Below are positions 22,076 through 34,859 of a stretch of DNA of 64,000 nucleotides, in pieces (positions within the stretch are counted from its first letter, which is position 1; every line of letters starts with the position of its first letter). Location of the stretch: positions 1 through 64,000 of the forward strand of contig JAGPYM010000057.1 of assembly GCA_020736575.1 (NCBI GenBank). The letters run 5' to 3'. The stretch is from Thelonectria olida (Eukaryota > Ascomycota > Sordariomycetes > Hypocreales > Nectriaceae). The position numbers and the translations under genes are program-made. The notes below the pieces were generated by a model. It was given only the letters and a program-made list of their open reading frames with translations, did not search any database and had not been told where the DNA came from.

Positions 22076-23330
22076 CTACATTTTTACAATTGATTCGGCA
22101 GTGGCTAGGACAATCTCCTGCCACGTCTTCAAAGAGTCGCCCTCTTGATAGTCATCATGTTCAAGGTCAACATACCCTTCAGGCGCCTCCTCCTTCGGCA
22201 CGATGCCGAAAGCGCGACCTGCATTATGTGGTGAGCACGCCCTGTCTGGACTCTTGCTTTTGGGGGATGGCATGACTGACCATTTATCTCCTTGTCAGAT
22301 GCTATGCGTAGCATTGCTTTTGCGCAGTCTTCAACCGTGGCGAATTTGACGCCTTCCGACTCCAGATACTCGATAATCTTGCTTGAAAGAATATGTGTTC
22401 GTACATACCTAAACCGTGGCCTCAGTAAAACCAGCCCAGGAAACTCGCTTCAGGGGACTCTACTTACCACGGCGCCGTGAAGTTTACTCTAATCCCCTCT
22501 CTCCAAGAAGTTCGACGAAGGTTTCGAAATAACCCACGTGAACCCCATTTGGACATGTTATACTGAGGTGAGCCCGGCTGATCTGCGTACGCCGCAACGC
22601 TTCCTTTGATGATGAGGCAACGGTCTCTGGCGTCCTCTTGCGGTTGGTTCCGGAAGAAGTGGAGAGCGAGGTTGGCTGTATATGCTGTGCCAATTAGGTT
22701 GATCTCTACGATTCTCAGATTGGGCTTTGTCGGTAACTGGGAAGAATCTATACCTTCATATTTAGCACGCTGTAGTCGAAAGGGATGATGATGTTATGCC
22801 ACGAACCTTGTCGATTGTTGAAATCATCAGCACCCACAATACCTGCGTTGGCAATGACTACATCAATGCTTTTGTAAGGTGAAGACTCAAGCGCAGTTGT
22901 AAACAAAGTCACTTGTTCGTCCCAGTTCCGTACGTCGCATTTGACGAACGCGGCATTGCTAGGGAGTCTGTCAACGACGCTCAGTACCTTGTAGACAGGA
23001 AGAACCTACGGTGATAGTTCTGCTGCAGTTGCTTTGCCTGCAACCTCGTCGTAGTCACCTATGGTTACGAAAGCTCTGCAGGGCTAATCAGCAAATGAAC
23101 GAGCAAGACAGAATGTGGCCTACCCTGCATCAACAAAGGCTTTGGCGTACGCCTTTCCGAGACCGCTTGCACCTAGACTTAGTGATTAGTCTCGCCATGC
23201 TACCGCGTGGGTGAAGAGTTGACCGGTTGTTACCTCCAGTGATGATGATGGATTTCCCATTGAGACTTTCGGTCTTTACTTCGTTTGTGGCTTTCACGGG
23301 GCCGTTGTCTTGGTATTCTGGGATCGACAT
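22076..23330 (-). CDS. Short-chain dehydrogenase/reductase (307 aa)
   Basis: Seven predicted exons: 23330-23234, 23172-23124, 23075-23010, 22967-22807, 22747-22468, 22408-22281, 22218-22076. They close to 307 aa. The classical SDR features are present: cofactor site TGGASGLG at about 31-38, CDVRNWD, the NAG motif (IANAGIVG), a catalytic Ser near 174 (KGSVAAY) and YNMSK (Tyr 187, Lys 191). An acidic residue at the end of beta-2 (IGDYDE) favours NAD over NADP. It resembles 15-hydroxyprostaglandin-dehydrogenase-type SDRs that oxidise secondary alcohols to ketones. In this cluster it could make the ketone taken by a Baeyer-Villiger enzyme, which is inference. It is head to head with the hydrolase at 23,846. 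In-frame ATGs at 23348 and 23357 are alternative starts. Confidence 0.85.
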
Positions 23331-23845
23331 AATGAGAGGGCTATGCATCTCGCGCATTGAATTTGGAGTTCAGTCAACAACTTTGAACATACACGGGCAT
23401 TGGAACCAATCCGCAAACAAGACTGTGGTTTTAACGCGAGTACCTGGTTCCCGATATCTATCTCTGTGCAGACGACGGTCCTCCACGAGCGGATCTCGGT
23501 CAAATTGGCGACGACGGGATGGCACGCGTGGCATCGGTGGTCACCGAACCCTGACCCCTCATCTTCGGACGGACGTCCGTCCGCGTTTCTGTGCAAAGTG
23601 CCACAGCCAAGGAGCTACAATTCATTCTCCGCAAAAGGAATGACAGGTTGTAATCCAGCCAAACCCTTCTGGCTATTCATGATATGCATACGGACTGATC
23701 AGACGATTGAGGCAGCCTGTCGTAGACTGAGTTGAGGAGACGACACAAAGTCACACACAGTGCACCTGAACTCGCATTCGTACTGGTCAGGGGTACACAT
23801 TGCCAATTTTCTCTATTGCCCCTCTCACTGCATCCTACCTTCAAC
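23331..23845. promoter_or_regulatory. Shared promoter region, SDR / HSL-type hydrolase
   Basis: A 515-bp region between two diverging start codons. It carries the 18-bp perfect palindrome at 23566-23583. No other gene is seen in it. Coordinate control of the two genes is inferred from the arrangement. Confidence 0.5.
23566..23583. promoter_or_regulatory. 18-bp perfect palindrome CGGACGGACGTCCGTCCG
   Basis: The sequence equals its own reverse complement over 18 bases and contains two CGG and two CCG triplets in inverted order. Zn2Cys6 regulators bind such paired triplets as dimers. It lies 264 bp upstream of the hydrolase ATG and about 235 bp upstream of the SDR ATG. Regulatory function is inferred. 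Confidence 0.45.
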
Positions 23846-25194
23846 ATGACTGCGAACCCAGATGCTGTCTCTGAGCCCGAGTTCCACCATGGACGCTTGT
23901 CAAAACCGAATTCGGCTTGGGAAAAGGTTGCCTCGGAGCAACTGAAACTTGAACCGCTTATCGACCGCCTGTATAGCTTGCCACTGGAAGAATATCGAAA
24001 GATTCCTTACAAGGCGCCGCCATTACCAGCCAATGTCCCAGTCCCGAACCGTGACCTCTCTATAAGGGAAGACACCGTGATTGTTAGAGACGGAGCTTTA
24101 GTCAAGGTTCGCATTTACGAGCCTCTGAATAGGGGGACTGGCCACTTGTTATTTTTCAATGTCCACGGAGGAGGTTAGTAGGCTACGATTGAGTGCATCA
24201 AACGGGACCTCCGAAATGTTTTACTTACCTGGAACAGGATGGACTACTGGCAGTCCAGAGACCGAGGAGGCTCAAAATAGGCTGATAGCTACCAAGAATA
24301 ATGCGGTTGTTTGCAGCGTTGACTACAGACGGTATGCTTGAACCAAATGCTCTTAGTTTTTGACGCCTAATAATCTTGCACAGCGCGCCGGAGTTTCCGT
24401 TTCCATGCGCCCTCCATGACTCCGTCGACGCGATTTTGTGGGTGGGTGCCTCCAAGCAATTAAATGGAACAAAGCTTCGATTAACAGAGCTGATTAGTGT
24501 CAAGAAAATCCAGCAATTCTTGGGATCGACCCTCAAAGAATAATTCTAGGGGGTGGGAGTGCGGGTGCAAACGTGGTTTGTTGCGTACCCCTGATGCAAA
24601 TGAGGAACTGGATGTTGATGGTATCTTAGTGTGCAGCAATTGCTCAAGTATTCCGTGACGAAGGAATCACCGGGATTGTTGGGCAAATTCTCAATATTCC
24701 GGTGACCTGCCACCCGGACCACTTTCCCAAGCGAAAGTATGAGCTTCATTCTTATGTGCAGAATGCGAACGCACCTATTGTTGGGGCATCGAGGATGAGG
24801 ATGTTCTGGGCAAATTATCTTCCAGAGGCTCAGCCTGACCCGAAAGCGAACCCTCTTCTCGCTGCGTCGTTCAAAGGCCTCCCCTCGACTCGTCAGTATC
24901 CATTATTTTACAGCAAGGTCGAGAATATAGGAACTAAGAGTCAAGTAGTCATTCAGGTTGCTGGTATGGACCCTTTGAGAGATGAAGGGCTTGCATATGC
25001 CCAGGCATTGAAAGATGATGAGTAAGAAAACCCTGGATTGGAGATGGAGACACGAGTAATGCTAACCGTTAGCTAGAGTCCAGGTTACCCTTAAAGTGTA
25101 CCCTGGTATGCCGCATGCCTTTTACACGTATCCTGATTTAGAGCCCACCATCGAGTACTTTCAGGCTATGGTAGATTGGATTGGCCAATTGTAG
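23846..25194 (+). CDS. Alpha/beta-hydrolase fold-3 (HSL-type) esterase (355 aa)
   Basis: Six predicted exons: 23846-24173, 24238-24331, 24384-24441, 24498-24575, 24630-25021, 25077-25194. They close to 355 aa. The hormone-sensitive-lipase family signature is complete: oxyanion-hole HGGG at 107-110, the nucleophile elbow GGGSAGAN with Ser 181, the acid in GMDPLRDE and the base in PGMPHAF. Such enzymes hydrolyse short or medium esters and lactones in the cytosol. With two Baeyer-Villiger monooxygenases nearby, opening of the ester or lactone they form is the obvious job, by analogy with the cyclohexanone pathway. The substrate is unknown. There is no signal peptide. It is divergent from the SDR. 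Confidence 0.88.
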
Positions 25195-25267
25195 TTTGCG
25201 GTGTTATAACCATGGGGCAATTGAGATAAATATTTGAGTATAAACGCGCCATTCATGCCCTGGACTG

Positions 25268-27344
25268 CTAGCCTAGAGAAATAGGATTGCTGAGAAACTT
25301 GGCTGGGACATCAACAAACTTGCTGCGGAGATACTCGGCCACTCCCTTTCCCAGCATGTCAATCCTCGTACTGCTCGCTGCTCCACCACCAAGGAAATCC
25401 AGGAACCGAAAGTGAACAGCCCAAATTTGGGGAAACTCGCATCTCTCTATCCTGATTGAAGCATGGTAGTCCTCCCCAAGCAGTGATTTGATTCGGTCCA
25501 CTGTAAGATATGATTGAAGCCATCGATACTCTTCGACGGACCGGACGAAGAAGCCCACGTTGCAGTTGTCGCCTTTGTCTCCAGACCGCGCATGAGCGAT
25601 TGATCCCAAGGGCACTCTACTTGTGGAACCGAAAGAATTCAGATCCGTTGGATGTGCCGTCTCATAGCTTGGTCGTATTTGTGGAGGAGGGGCCGTGGTT
25701 TTATGGTGCTCTATCTCGATGATGCGGTCATCAACAATAACCTGGTGAGGAAGCTTCTCGTAAGATATCAGGCCCGGGAAAAGCTCCATGAACATTTTGG
25801 GCGACATGGTACGGAAGTCAAGGGACATGTGATAGCCTATTGAGAATGTTCGTGTTAGTCTGTGTTCTCGTTGGAACTCAGCTGCATGGCCGTCCCGTTC
25901 CTTACCTGCATAGAACTGCATTCTAAGCGCATAGATGCGTTGTCGGAATACCTTTTCATCAATGTCCTCTTTCTTCTTTCCTTTTACCAAAACTCGAATA
26001 GAGACTGTCCCCAAGGCTTGGTTGCTTGGGTTGGGCACGCTCGAGCCATATCGCTCTATGCTCAACTCCAATAGATTGGCATCTTTGAATGCGTGCTCGA
26101 TCTGCTGACGCATAAACCGCTCCTTGGCGTCCAAGTCTAACCCATTCATGTAGAATGTTGCCTCAGCTTGATAGCCCCCAACTGACACTGTGATGGCCTT
26201 GGTGGTTGGTGGTGGTGGACTACCCGTGGCGCCTGAAATCTTGACCCGATCCTTTTCGCCAGTATTCTCGATTCGTACATTTTCGATGTTGGCCAACACA
26301 TCCGGGTTGATGTATTGGGTTCCCTGAATCTCGTATAGGAATTGTGCTCTCACGTTGAATTCGTCAATGAAGCCCGCATGTTTCGGATTCTTGGCCAGGA
26401 TGGTCGTGCCGTCATGGGCGATCTCAGCAATCGGGAATGCGAGATCGACCATACCATCAAGATATGGCCTGACGCCAGAGAAGTTCGCCCCGGTGACGTA
26501 TGGTCCACATTCGATCAAGTCTAGATATCATACCATTAGCATTATGATTATCGTCTCGTGGATGACATAACTTACGTCCAGCTACCAGGGCTCCTGCCAA
26601 TCGATCCCAGTCATCATAGGACCAGTTGTGCCACCACGCTGCTAGAGCAATAACAGGGCTTGCATCTGTCACGCGGCCGCATATCACAAGGTCTGCCCCT
26701 TCTTGCAGAGCCCTCACAATACCCCAGCCGCCGAAATAGGCCACACCACATAAAGGGCTCTTGCCCCAGCTCTCGAGCGTGCGCTCGGGGTAATCGAGAT
26801 GAACAATGCCACCAAGCTCTTCCTGTTTCTTACGGTTGACGACTATGTCAGTAATATCGTCTCCTACAACATACGCGATCTTGAGATGTTCATGGCCGTG
26901 TTTCTTGCAAATCTCCCTTGCCTTGGCTGCGCACGCCGGAGTGTTTAGAGCCCCAGCATTTGCGACGAGTTTGATCTTCTTGGAAGCGAGGATGTCGATG
27001 CAGTCGTCCAGCTGCTCCAGAAAGCCTACTTCATACCCCTTAGATGCATCGTCGTATCTACGAATTGCATTCCAAGCGATGTTGAGTTCCGAAAGCCAAT
27101 CTCCGACAATAGCATCCATCTCGCTATCGGATATTTGACGTAGCCTATCATACGATCGTTAGATTTCAACAATTTATTGATTCAAACAGTCTACTGGTTT
27201 CAAGAATGGAACCAGTGATATATGATGGAGGGCTGGGAAAAAAATCAGGGTAGGCAATACGGACATTGCATGTGGACAGTCCTCCATGGCACCAGCCACG
27301 TTACCAATGACGATTGGACGCCTTTGATCCCTTCTAACTGTCAT
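25268..27344 (-). CDS. AtuA-like (DUF1446) acyclic-terpene-utilisation family protein (610 aa)
   Basis: Four predicted exons: 27344-27265, 27144-26576, 26520-25906, 25836-25268. They close to 610 aa. The first intron uses a GTCCGT donor, chosen because it restores the family sequence PHAMLRQ. The N-terminal AtuA domain shows GNVAGAMEDCPHAM, VGDWLSELNIAWNAI, LVANAGALN, CGRVTDAS and ECGPYVTGANF. The C-terminal AtuA-like domain carries SGDKGDNCN (about 506-514). Bacterial AtuA belongs to the Pseudomonas citronellol/geraniol degradation cluster, although its biochemical step is not settled to my knowledge. No signal or membrane segment is seen. Its presence beside acetoacetyl-CoA synthetase suggests catabolism of branched isoprenoid acids. 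It diverges from the regulator at 29,242. Confidence 0.9.
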
Positions 27345-29241
27345 TTCGTTCGAGTTTGCGGTGATGCAGCGGTTTGGTGGAGATCGGAATACTTCAATGT
27401 GTGCGAGTACACGGTAGTGTGGTTGTAAAGAAAGACAACCATCCCGGTCATCACCTTATATATATAAGGCACAATGCCGCAGAAGCATCATAGAAAGGGA
27501 TCCAAGACGAGATACTGCCATTCGCGTTGTCATCAGGCCCACTACCAGCCAGGTGCATCGGCCTTCGCCGTCAATCGGCAGCAATAACACACGGCGGCAG
27601 AGCCGATGGACCGCAATTGGCATGAGACGGCGTGATATTCAGCGGCTGAACACCGTTTTCTTTGTTAACGGAAGAGTAGAGAGATTACTCGGATCCTTGG
27701 GTGGGAGGTTGTTTGTGTCTAGATGTTGCATTGATGGGCATCGTATCTACGAGGAGATGCATCCAATATTTCCCCACCTCAATTTTACTGTTGTTGAACG
27801 TCCGTCACTAGATAGCTCCAGCTACATCGAAAACTTATTTTTGCCCTCTCCTACTGGACCTTTCCTTATCACTTCGAGATGAATCTCTGCGTGATTAGAC
27901 TATAGAGAATTCCAATGTTAAGAGTGGCACTATTCACGATCTTGTAGAGCCCTTGTTCCATTTTCGACATCAATTACAATTGACTCTTGAATTCGAAGCT
28001 ATTAAACTCGGACGATATTGAATACTGCCAATCTTCACGTCTTTATGCTTGGTGATAACGGCTTCAGGACTCTTGCACCTATATAGCCGCGTGGTTAAAA
28101 TAGCTTGCGTATCTTTCGTGGCAGGACCAACCTGAGGGGAAGGCACACCGAGTTTGAGTGTTACCCTCTTGAGGCTACACTGTACTCCCAATACTTGAAT
28201 CTTCTCGCATGGCGAGACACTACCAGCGAAACTCATTTGCACCAGGAGTCATCGCGGGGTTTTTTTTTAAAATGCCTTTCCAGCTTCTCGCCTATCTTTT
28301 TAACATCTGTACAATCTCCGGATAAAACTTGTCTCCCGGTATTTCCAAGTCTTCCACGCCTGACAGCTGAGGGATAGAGTTGCAGCGGCACCAGAGAACT
28401 CTCCTCGGCGACGGCCGAGCCTAATCAACCCCTCACGGGTCGTTTCGGATGTGGGGCCGGAAGCGCGGAGAACTAGTTTCCACTGGCTTGCTGAAGTGGA
28501 GAGTCTCATCTGCGACTTGTCGTTGGGACTATGGCTTGGGGGGCTCTGTTAGAGCTTGCAGGTCTGGAAAGGAGCATTTGCCCAATAATTGACTCTTTAT
28601 TGAGCCATGGATACCGTCCGCGTCCTATACGCCTGGCACGATTGTTTTGCAAACAAGCTATGTTAAATTTGCCAAGATCAAATGCAGCCCAGTTCAACCC
28701 TGGTAACAAAACAGCATATGAGATGCTCTATTTTGCTTTACGTTCCTATCAATGTATGAATCAATTCAATTCAATCCACGCCGCCGAGGTGTCATTGACC
28801 CCCTTTGTCCTTAGATTAAATTGGCTAATGTAATAAGAGTTAAATCGAGGCATTAGGATGCTGGGCTGTAACTCTCCTATAGCTCTTATCTTCTAAGGTG
28901 ATCTTGAAATCCTTACGCAAAGCCTTTATAAATTAAATTCACGTACAAGTTCAACGGTATGTCTATTAAAAAAATCTAGAATTAATGGGAAAAAAAGCTT
29001 GATATAAGTTGAATTATTGGGAGCGTTCAAGTCTCCCGTCTCGGGGCACAACTTCACCCCGCTTCCCCGCAAATCAACGCTTTTGCGGGGTGCCAAGGAG
29101 CCACCCCACTTTCCATTGCCGCTCAAAGTTGCCCCTCCCTTGGGCCGTCAAAAAGCTCCGTCTTTTCATATCAACCTTCATCCTCACTCTTCGATCATTT
29201 CATAAGCCAGACATCCTAGACTCTGTAACACGCCAAGAAAG
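27345..29241. other. Long intergenic region, AtuA-like / Zn2Cys6 divergent pair
   Basis: A region of 1.9 kb without a convincing gene. An open frame at 27,553-27,882 lacks family features. TATA-type sequence lies at 27454-27469 and half-site ACGGCCGAG near 28,410. It is the longest gap in the cluster and could hold an unrecognised small gene or a long 5' leader. Confidence 0.45.
27454..27469. promoter_or_regulatory. Palindromic TATA element CCTTATATATATAAGG
   Basis: A 16-bp perfect palindrome 110 bp upstream of the AtuA-like start codon. It contains a TATATA core and is a good candidate for that gene's TATA box. Confidence 0.4.
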
Positions 29242-31527
29242 ATGCAGGCGTGCGATCGATGCCATGCTCGCAAGACGCGATGCGACCGCCGCATCCCTCA
29301 GTGCAGCGCATGCGAAAAGGCCGGCGTTCCCTGTGTACATGCTGATAAATTGCGACAACGTAACCTACCACGCGCCTACCTCGACAATATAGAGAGCCTC
29401 GTCAAGCAACTGAGAGAGGAGAATAAGTTGTTGCGAGAGAGCTTGGCATCCACGCAAGCCGAAATCAGGGCTCGAAACCAGGCCGCGAGCGAGCTTTCTG
29501 CCTTGCATGCCGACTCTAGGTCTCCATCTCGGCCCGTCCAAGCAAGGGACGACACTGACGCCATGTCCAAGAGCACGGGCAGCCCAGAGTCTAATGCCTT
29601 TGCTGTAGAGGTTGGATATCTCACCCTCATTGCCACCGGCGAGACACGCTATCTAGGCTCCAGCAGCGGCCTAGGACTTGCGAACATAATCAACACCGTC
29701 ATCAACGTCAACGGTGGAATGGGCCCCATGCACGTGGATCAACATGACCTCACCAGCTCAAGTATTCAAAGAATTCCCATGGGCCCTTCGGACTCGCTGT
29801 TTCCGTCACTGGCCACTGCGAAGACCTTCATAGAAGCCTACTTTCAGCACACCCACATCTCGTTTCCGCTATTGCATCGTCCCTCGTTCCTGGCCATAGT
29901 TGACAGAATATATTCGGAGCCGAACTTCTACGAGGCAAATCCTTTCGATGCTTTCGTTTTCGACATGGTCCTCACTATTGGCAGCTCCAACTTTAACCGC
30001 TTCGAGGACAAGTCCGTCAACTCGTCTGTGTATTTCACCATGGCCCAGTCCAAGATCACCACAATTGCAACAAGGCCTAGCCTTGAATCGTTGAAGGTGG
30101 TCTTGCTCATCTCGCAACACGGCATTTTCAGCAACCTTCGTGAAACCAATGCCAGCATATGGCATCTTACAGGGCTTGGTGCTCGGATGTGCTTTGAGCT
30201 CGGCCTTCATCTCGAGCGGAAGCATCCCGAACGTGACTTAGCCAACCCCCCTCAACCACACCAAGTTTCTCTGGAAGAGGAGATGAGAAAACGCTGTTTT
30301 TGGTGTTTGTATAACCTGGATAGGTAGGTCGTCACCTCTCTCCCCACGAACAGGGAAATGGGTAAGCTAATTATGAAACACTCCTACAGAATTGTCAGCA
30401 TTACCCTGGGTAGGCCAGTGATAATTCGCGACGAGGAGATTGATGTCACTATGCCTTCCCACCTGGACGATGATTTCTTCGGAGTAGATCAGCCTATCCA
30501 AGTGCATGCTCCCATGAGCTCAGAACCATCCGAAATTTCTCCGTTCTTGCACCTGATTCGAATTCGACGTCTTTCGGGTCAGATCCTAAGCCAAATGTAT
30601 ATCTTCAGGCGGCATTCACATATTCCTCTTGAGGAGAAGCGGTGCCTACGTTGCAGGCTCCATGGAGAAGTTAATGCTTGGAGACAAGATACTGAACGTC
30701 TCCACTTGCCCTCGATGGAGTCTCGCGGTTACATGTCCAGCTTCCTGTCTAAAGAATGGTATACAGCCGTATACAACAACGCTATCCTCCTCCTCTACCG
30801 GCCTTCTCCATATCTTCCGGAACCAACCATGGCTTCAAGCTGCGATGATGGAAAACCCGAGTTGATGTGCCTTCTGAATGCAGCAAAAGCATCTATTGAA
30901 TCATATAGCGAACTACATCGGAAACGAAGACTCAACTATTCCTGGATAACGCTCCATGGTATTTTCATTGCGGGATTGGCCTACATCTATAGCGTCGGCA
31001 GGCTCCTTGACAACCCCACGACTCGCCGTCACGTCCCTAACATAATGTGTGTCATTGAGGTAACACAAGCTTGTTCCCATGTCTTGGTTGCAATCTGCGA
31101 GCGGTGGAACGGCTCGCGTCGGTCTTGTGAGCTGTTTAGTGAACTCAGCACCAATCTTATCCGAGACGCCTTGAACGTTGCCCCAAGGCCCAATGATGAC
31201 GCACAAAGCCGGGGGGGTAGCGATCCTTCCCAAGCAACCCACAATGAGCCGTCGGCGCCAGCCGCACAGAATCAATCAGCTGGCATGGGTGGTGCTCAAA
31301 TGAACTCAGACGAGTCCCAGATGGAGTTGGGCATTGTTGACTCCACGGCAGAACTGGAAAATATTCTGGTCATGGAAAACTTCAAAGAGTTCAGTGGCTT
31401 CTTTGATTTCACATTTCAGAATGACTACCTCAGCTCGGGTGCCACGATGTCGAGCTTCTCGCAGAACTGGCCTTTTGATCTTCCATTCAGCCCAGAGGGG
31501 GAAGTAGAGAGTTCGCAAGTGTCATGA
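29242..31527 (+). CDS. Zn2Cys6 transcription factor (739 aa)
   Basis: Two predicted exons (29242-30323, 30390-31527) close to 739 aa. The zinc cluster begins at the very N terminus (MQACDRCHARKTRC, cysteines 4, 7, 14, 21, 24 and 31). A short coiled coil follows (YLDNIESLVKQLREENKLLRE), as usual for dimeric CGG-triplet binders. The fungal_trans middle homology region follows (FIEAYFQHTHISFPLLHRPSF, then RKRCFWCLYNLDR and ITLGRPVII). The C terminus is acidic and Phe-rich and may activate transcription. A 66-nt intron interrupts the regulatory domain. Divergent from the AtuA-like gene and upstream of acetoacetyl-CoA synthetase, it is a candidate cluster activator. Confidence 0.92.
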
Positions 31528-32340
31528 TGAATGCACGAGACGTGCTTGCTGGCATGCAATGTGAGAGGTTAATAATATATTGTATAATAGAAAGACTACA
31601 ACACCAAGAGACATTCACACACCTGAAATTCTGAAGAGTGAGCAGAACTCATGATATGAGATATGTTTTCCGCACCATGGTGACACTCTTTTGTTTCATT
31701 AGCAAGCCGGTCGTGACAATGAATGTTATGTGAGTTCTGGAACGAACCTATAACATCACTTCTATGGCAGACTCGCCAAGGACCACATAGAGAGAGGTCA
31801 AGATGATCCAAGCAGTGGCCAATTTTGCATTACCCCGCACCTCTAAAATATATTAACACGTTACCGAGGATGAATGAAGCGAGGAGGGTCCATATCGGCA
31901 TTCGCCGAAGTGTGGGCAATGACATCGCCTAAGAGCTAGTCGGGTGTCCAATTACTGGACGAACGCGTTTCAAGCCCCAGATGACATGAACAATCTACGA
32001 AACAACCACGTTCGTGTCTGCATCCGCTTGACGGCAATCGCCGAAAAGCAAGATCCGGAGACCGCATGTTCCGAGATGGGGCTGAGCGAGGTGAGTTATC
32101 AGCCGGAGCCATGCCCGGGGACATGGATGCTTTCACAGAATGAGAGAGAACCCCAAGACGAAGGGAAAAGTGCAAGTACCGAGGTGAAACTGACACGACA
32201 CGCCGAGCCGGGCATGGCTTCGATCGAATATGACCATGCCACGGCCCGAGGGTTGATCGCCTAATCCCTCTGCTGTCAGGTGAACCAAATATAATGCACG
32301 CATGATATACACGATAAAATCTAGATGACAAAAAGTCAGC
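31528..32340. other. Intergenic region upstream of acetoacetyl-CoA synthetase
   Basis: No gene is recognised. The open frame 31,944-32,264 has no family features. ATATCGGCATTCGCCGAAG at 31892-31910 is an inverted CGG-type repeat within 450 bp of the synthetase start. Confidence 0.45.
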
Positions 32341-34859
32341 ATGGCGTTTAAGCAGAAGAAACCGATATGGGAACCTCGCAACGCTGATGAAACCAATGTC
32401 GCGAGGTTCATGTCTTACGTCAATGCAAAGCGTGGGACAAACCTTCAGACATACGAAGACCTCCATCAGTGGTCAGTTGGGGAAGTCACTTTTCAACACT
32501 TCTGGAGAGATGCATTCACATGGCTTGAGCTAGCCCCAAGGACATCATCTGGTTCAGGTCCTGTTTTGAATAAGCAGGTAATATTGGCATTAGTTCTCCC
32601 CTTCGATCATGGCAATTCGAAAACCCGAACGCTAACAGCTTCTGGCACTAGGACTTGACATCTGGGCTTCTTTTTCCTCCTCCACGGTTCTTCCCAGATG
32701 AGACTATGAACATGGCCGAATTCCTTTTGCGGAATGGGAAAGATTCAAGCGTTGCTATTCACTTTGCACGAGAGGGTGTTCCTGGAATTGAGCGAGTCAC
32801 ATGGCAGGAGCTCAGAGAGCAGGTTCGCACAGTCTGCGATGCTATGATAAACTCTGGCATCGTGTCAGGTGACATTATTGCAGCTGTTATATCGAATTCG
32901 GTGCATGCAATCGTTCTATGCCTGGCCACTCTATCTCTTGGTGCCATTTGGTCATCTACATCCCCCGACCTGGGGCCAGACGGCATCGTCGACCGCTACA
33001 TACAAGTCAACCCAAAGATCATTTTTGCTGATGATGGATACATCTACGCGGGAAAGTTGGTCAAGTTGGGCAACCGCATTGAACGATGGTCTCAGACTTT
33101 GACTCGGGCCAACAGCACGCTGAAGGATGTTGTGATAATCCCTTCTTGCAATCTCGACACGGACGCTTCCCGAATCGACTACAGATGCACGTATGACAGT
33201 TTTCTACAGCGTGGTACTGGCAATAAGCTCGAATTTGCAATGTTTCCCTTTTCTCACCCAGCTTTCATATTGTATTCTTCTGGTACGGTAAGTTTCTTAC
33301 ACCATTATCCTTGCTTGTATTCCTTCAGCTCACGCGTCGCGCTAGACTGGGAAACCAAAATGCATTGTTCACTCTGCCGGTGTACGTTCCGATAGCTAGG
33401 TGTGACTCATCAAGAATACGAGAGACTGATTTGCGCTTCAGGGCGTTGCGTTGAAAGTGAAGACGGACATGATCTTGCAGCATGACATCCGTAAAGACGA
33501 CGTCGTGTTTCAGTTCACGACGGTATGTAACTAACCATCTTCTCAAAATTCCTAGAGCTAAGTGACGTCTAGGCATCTTGGGTCATGTGGGTGCTGAACT
33601 TCGTTAACCTATCCTCTGGAGCCGGCATGCTCTTATACGACGGTTCTCCCTTCCACCCTCGTCCGACGGTGCTGCTGGAACTAGCAGAAGAAATTGGGTA
33701 TGAGCTTCATAACTATCGAAAACTTGAAGTGATCTGACTTGTGAAACTCTATAGAGTCAGTGTCTTCGGCACCTCTCCGAGATACCTTGCAGAACTAAGA
33801 AGCCATGATATCATCCCTCGTTAGTCCCTGTATTGATCACATCGGTTGCTTGAATCCCAAATTAACCACTTGACAGGTAAATCATTCCACTTGTCGAAAC
33901 TCCGGGTCATGACCTCTACAGGATCAGTTCTATCGTCAGATCTCTACGACTGGTTCTACAGTATAGCTTTTCCTCCTGAAATTCAACTTATCTCCATGAG
34001 TGGTGGAACTGATATTGCTGGGTGTTGTAAGTCGCCTGTCTTTCGTTAAAAGTGTCTCTGACTTATTCCATGCAGTTGTGGGGGGAACCTCAATTCTTCC
34101 GGTGTATGCTGGTGAGATCCAAGTTAAAGCGCTCGGAATGGCTGTGGAGATTGTCGATAGCATCCCTGAGCGGCCTGTTTCTATCGAAGCCTCGGGAGAG
34201 GCTGGGGAGTTGGTCTGCACAAAACCTTTCCCGAGCGAGCCACTCCAGTTCTATGGTGAAGACGGGGAAACCAAATACAAAACCTCATACTTTGAACGCT
34301 TTGGAACTGGGGTCTGGTGCCAAGGTGACCTCATCCAGCGTTTGAAGGACACCGGAGGGCTGGTCATATTGGGCAGATCGTGAGTATTCTGTGCTTTGGT
34401 TCTCGGGGCCGACTAACAGAACCTAGGGATGGTGTTTTGAATCCTTCGGGAGTTAGATTTGGATCTGCCGAGATTTATGCAGTTGTGGACAAATTCTCTA
34501 CCATTGCCGACAGCATTTGTGTTGGCCAAAAGCGGGAGTGCGATCTGGACGAGAGGGTAATATTATTTGTCAAAATGAAGGATGGCGCACCCTTTTCCGA
34601 AGACCTGAAGAGATCATTGACGAATGCAATAAGGGAAACACTCAGTCATCGCCACGTTCCCAGATTCATCCTCCAAGTTTCCGACATCCCGTATACGGTA
34701 AATGGCAAGAAGTGTGAACTCAACGTTAAGCACATTGTATGCCGGCGAAAAACTACAGTCAGTGCAACAGTGGCAAACCCTGAGGCGCTGAAGTTGTACG
34801 CAAGATTTCAAGACTTGCCTAGGGACGAGTTATCTTCAAAGTTTAAGAGTAATCTATAG
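32341..34859 (+). CDS. Acetoacetyl-CoA synthetase (688 aa)
   Basis: Nine predicted exons: 32341-32577, 32652-33287, 33346-33381, 33442-33522, 33573-33697, 33755-33819, 33877-34026, 34076-34379, 34427-34859. They close to 688 aa, the normal size of the family. The enzyme activates acetoacetate to acetoacetyl-CoA with ATP (EC 6.2.1.16). Visible features are the N-terminal family region (FMSYVNAKRG), the AMP-binding loop YSSGTTGKPK (residues about 287-296, split by an intron), HSAGGV, SGGTDIAGCF, the hinge region GRSDGVLNPSGVRFG and the C-terminal lysine motif VNGKKCE. It returns free acetoacetate, an end product of leucine and isoprenoid breakdown, to central metabolism. That fits the AtuA-like neighbour. 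Confidence 0.93.

Noticed and set aside
27553..27882. 109-codon open frame in the long intergenic gap
   Set aside because: It has no recognisable motif, weak coding composition and no sensible splice partner. It is probably chance.
31944..32264. 106-codon open frame before acetoacetyl-CoA synthetase
   Set aside because: It has no family feature, and an equally long frame exists on the opposite strand. Treated as promoter DNA.
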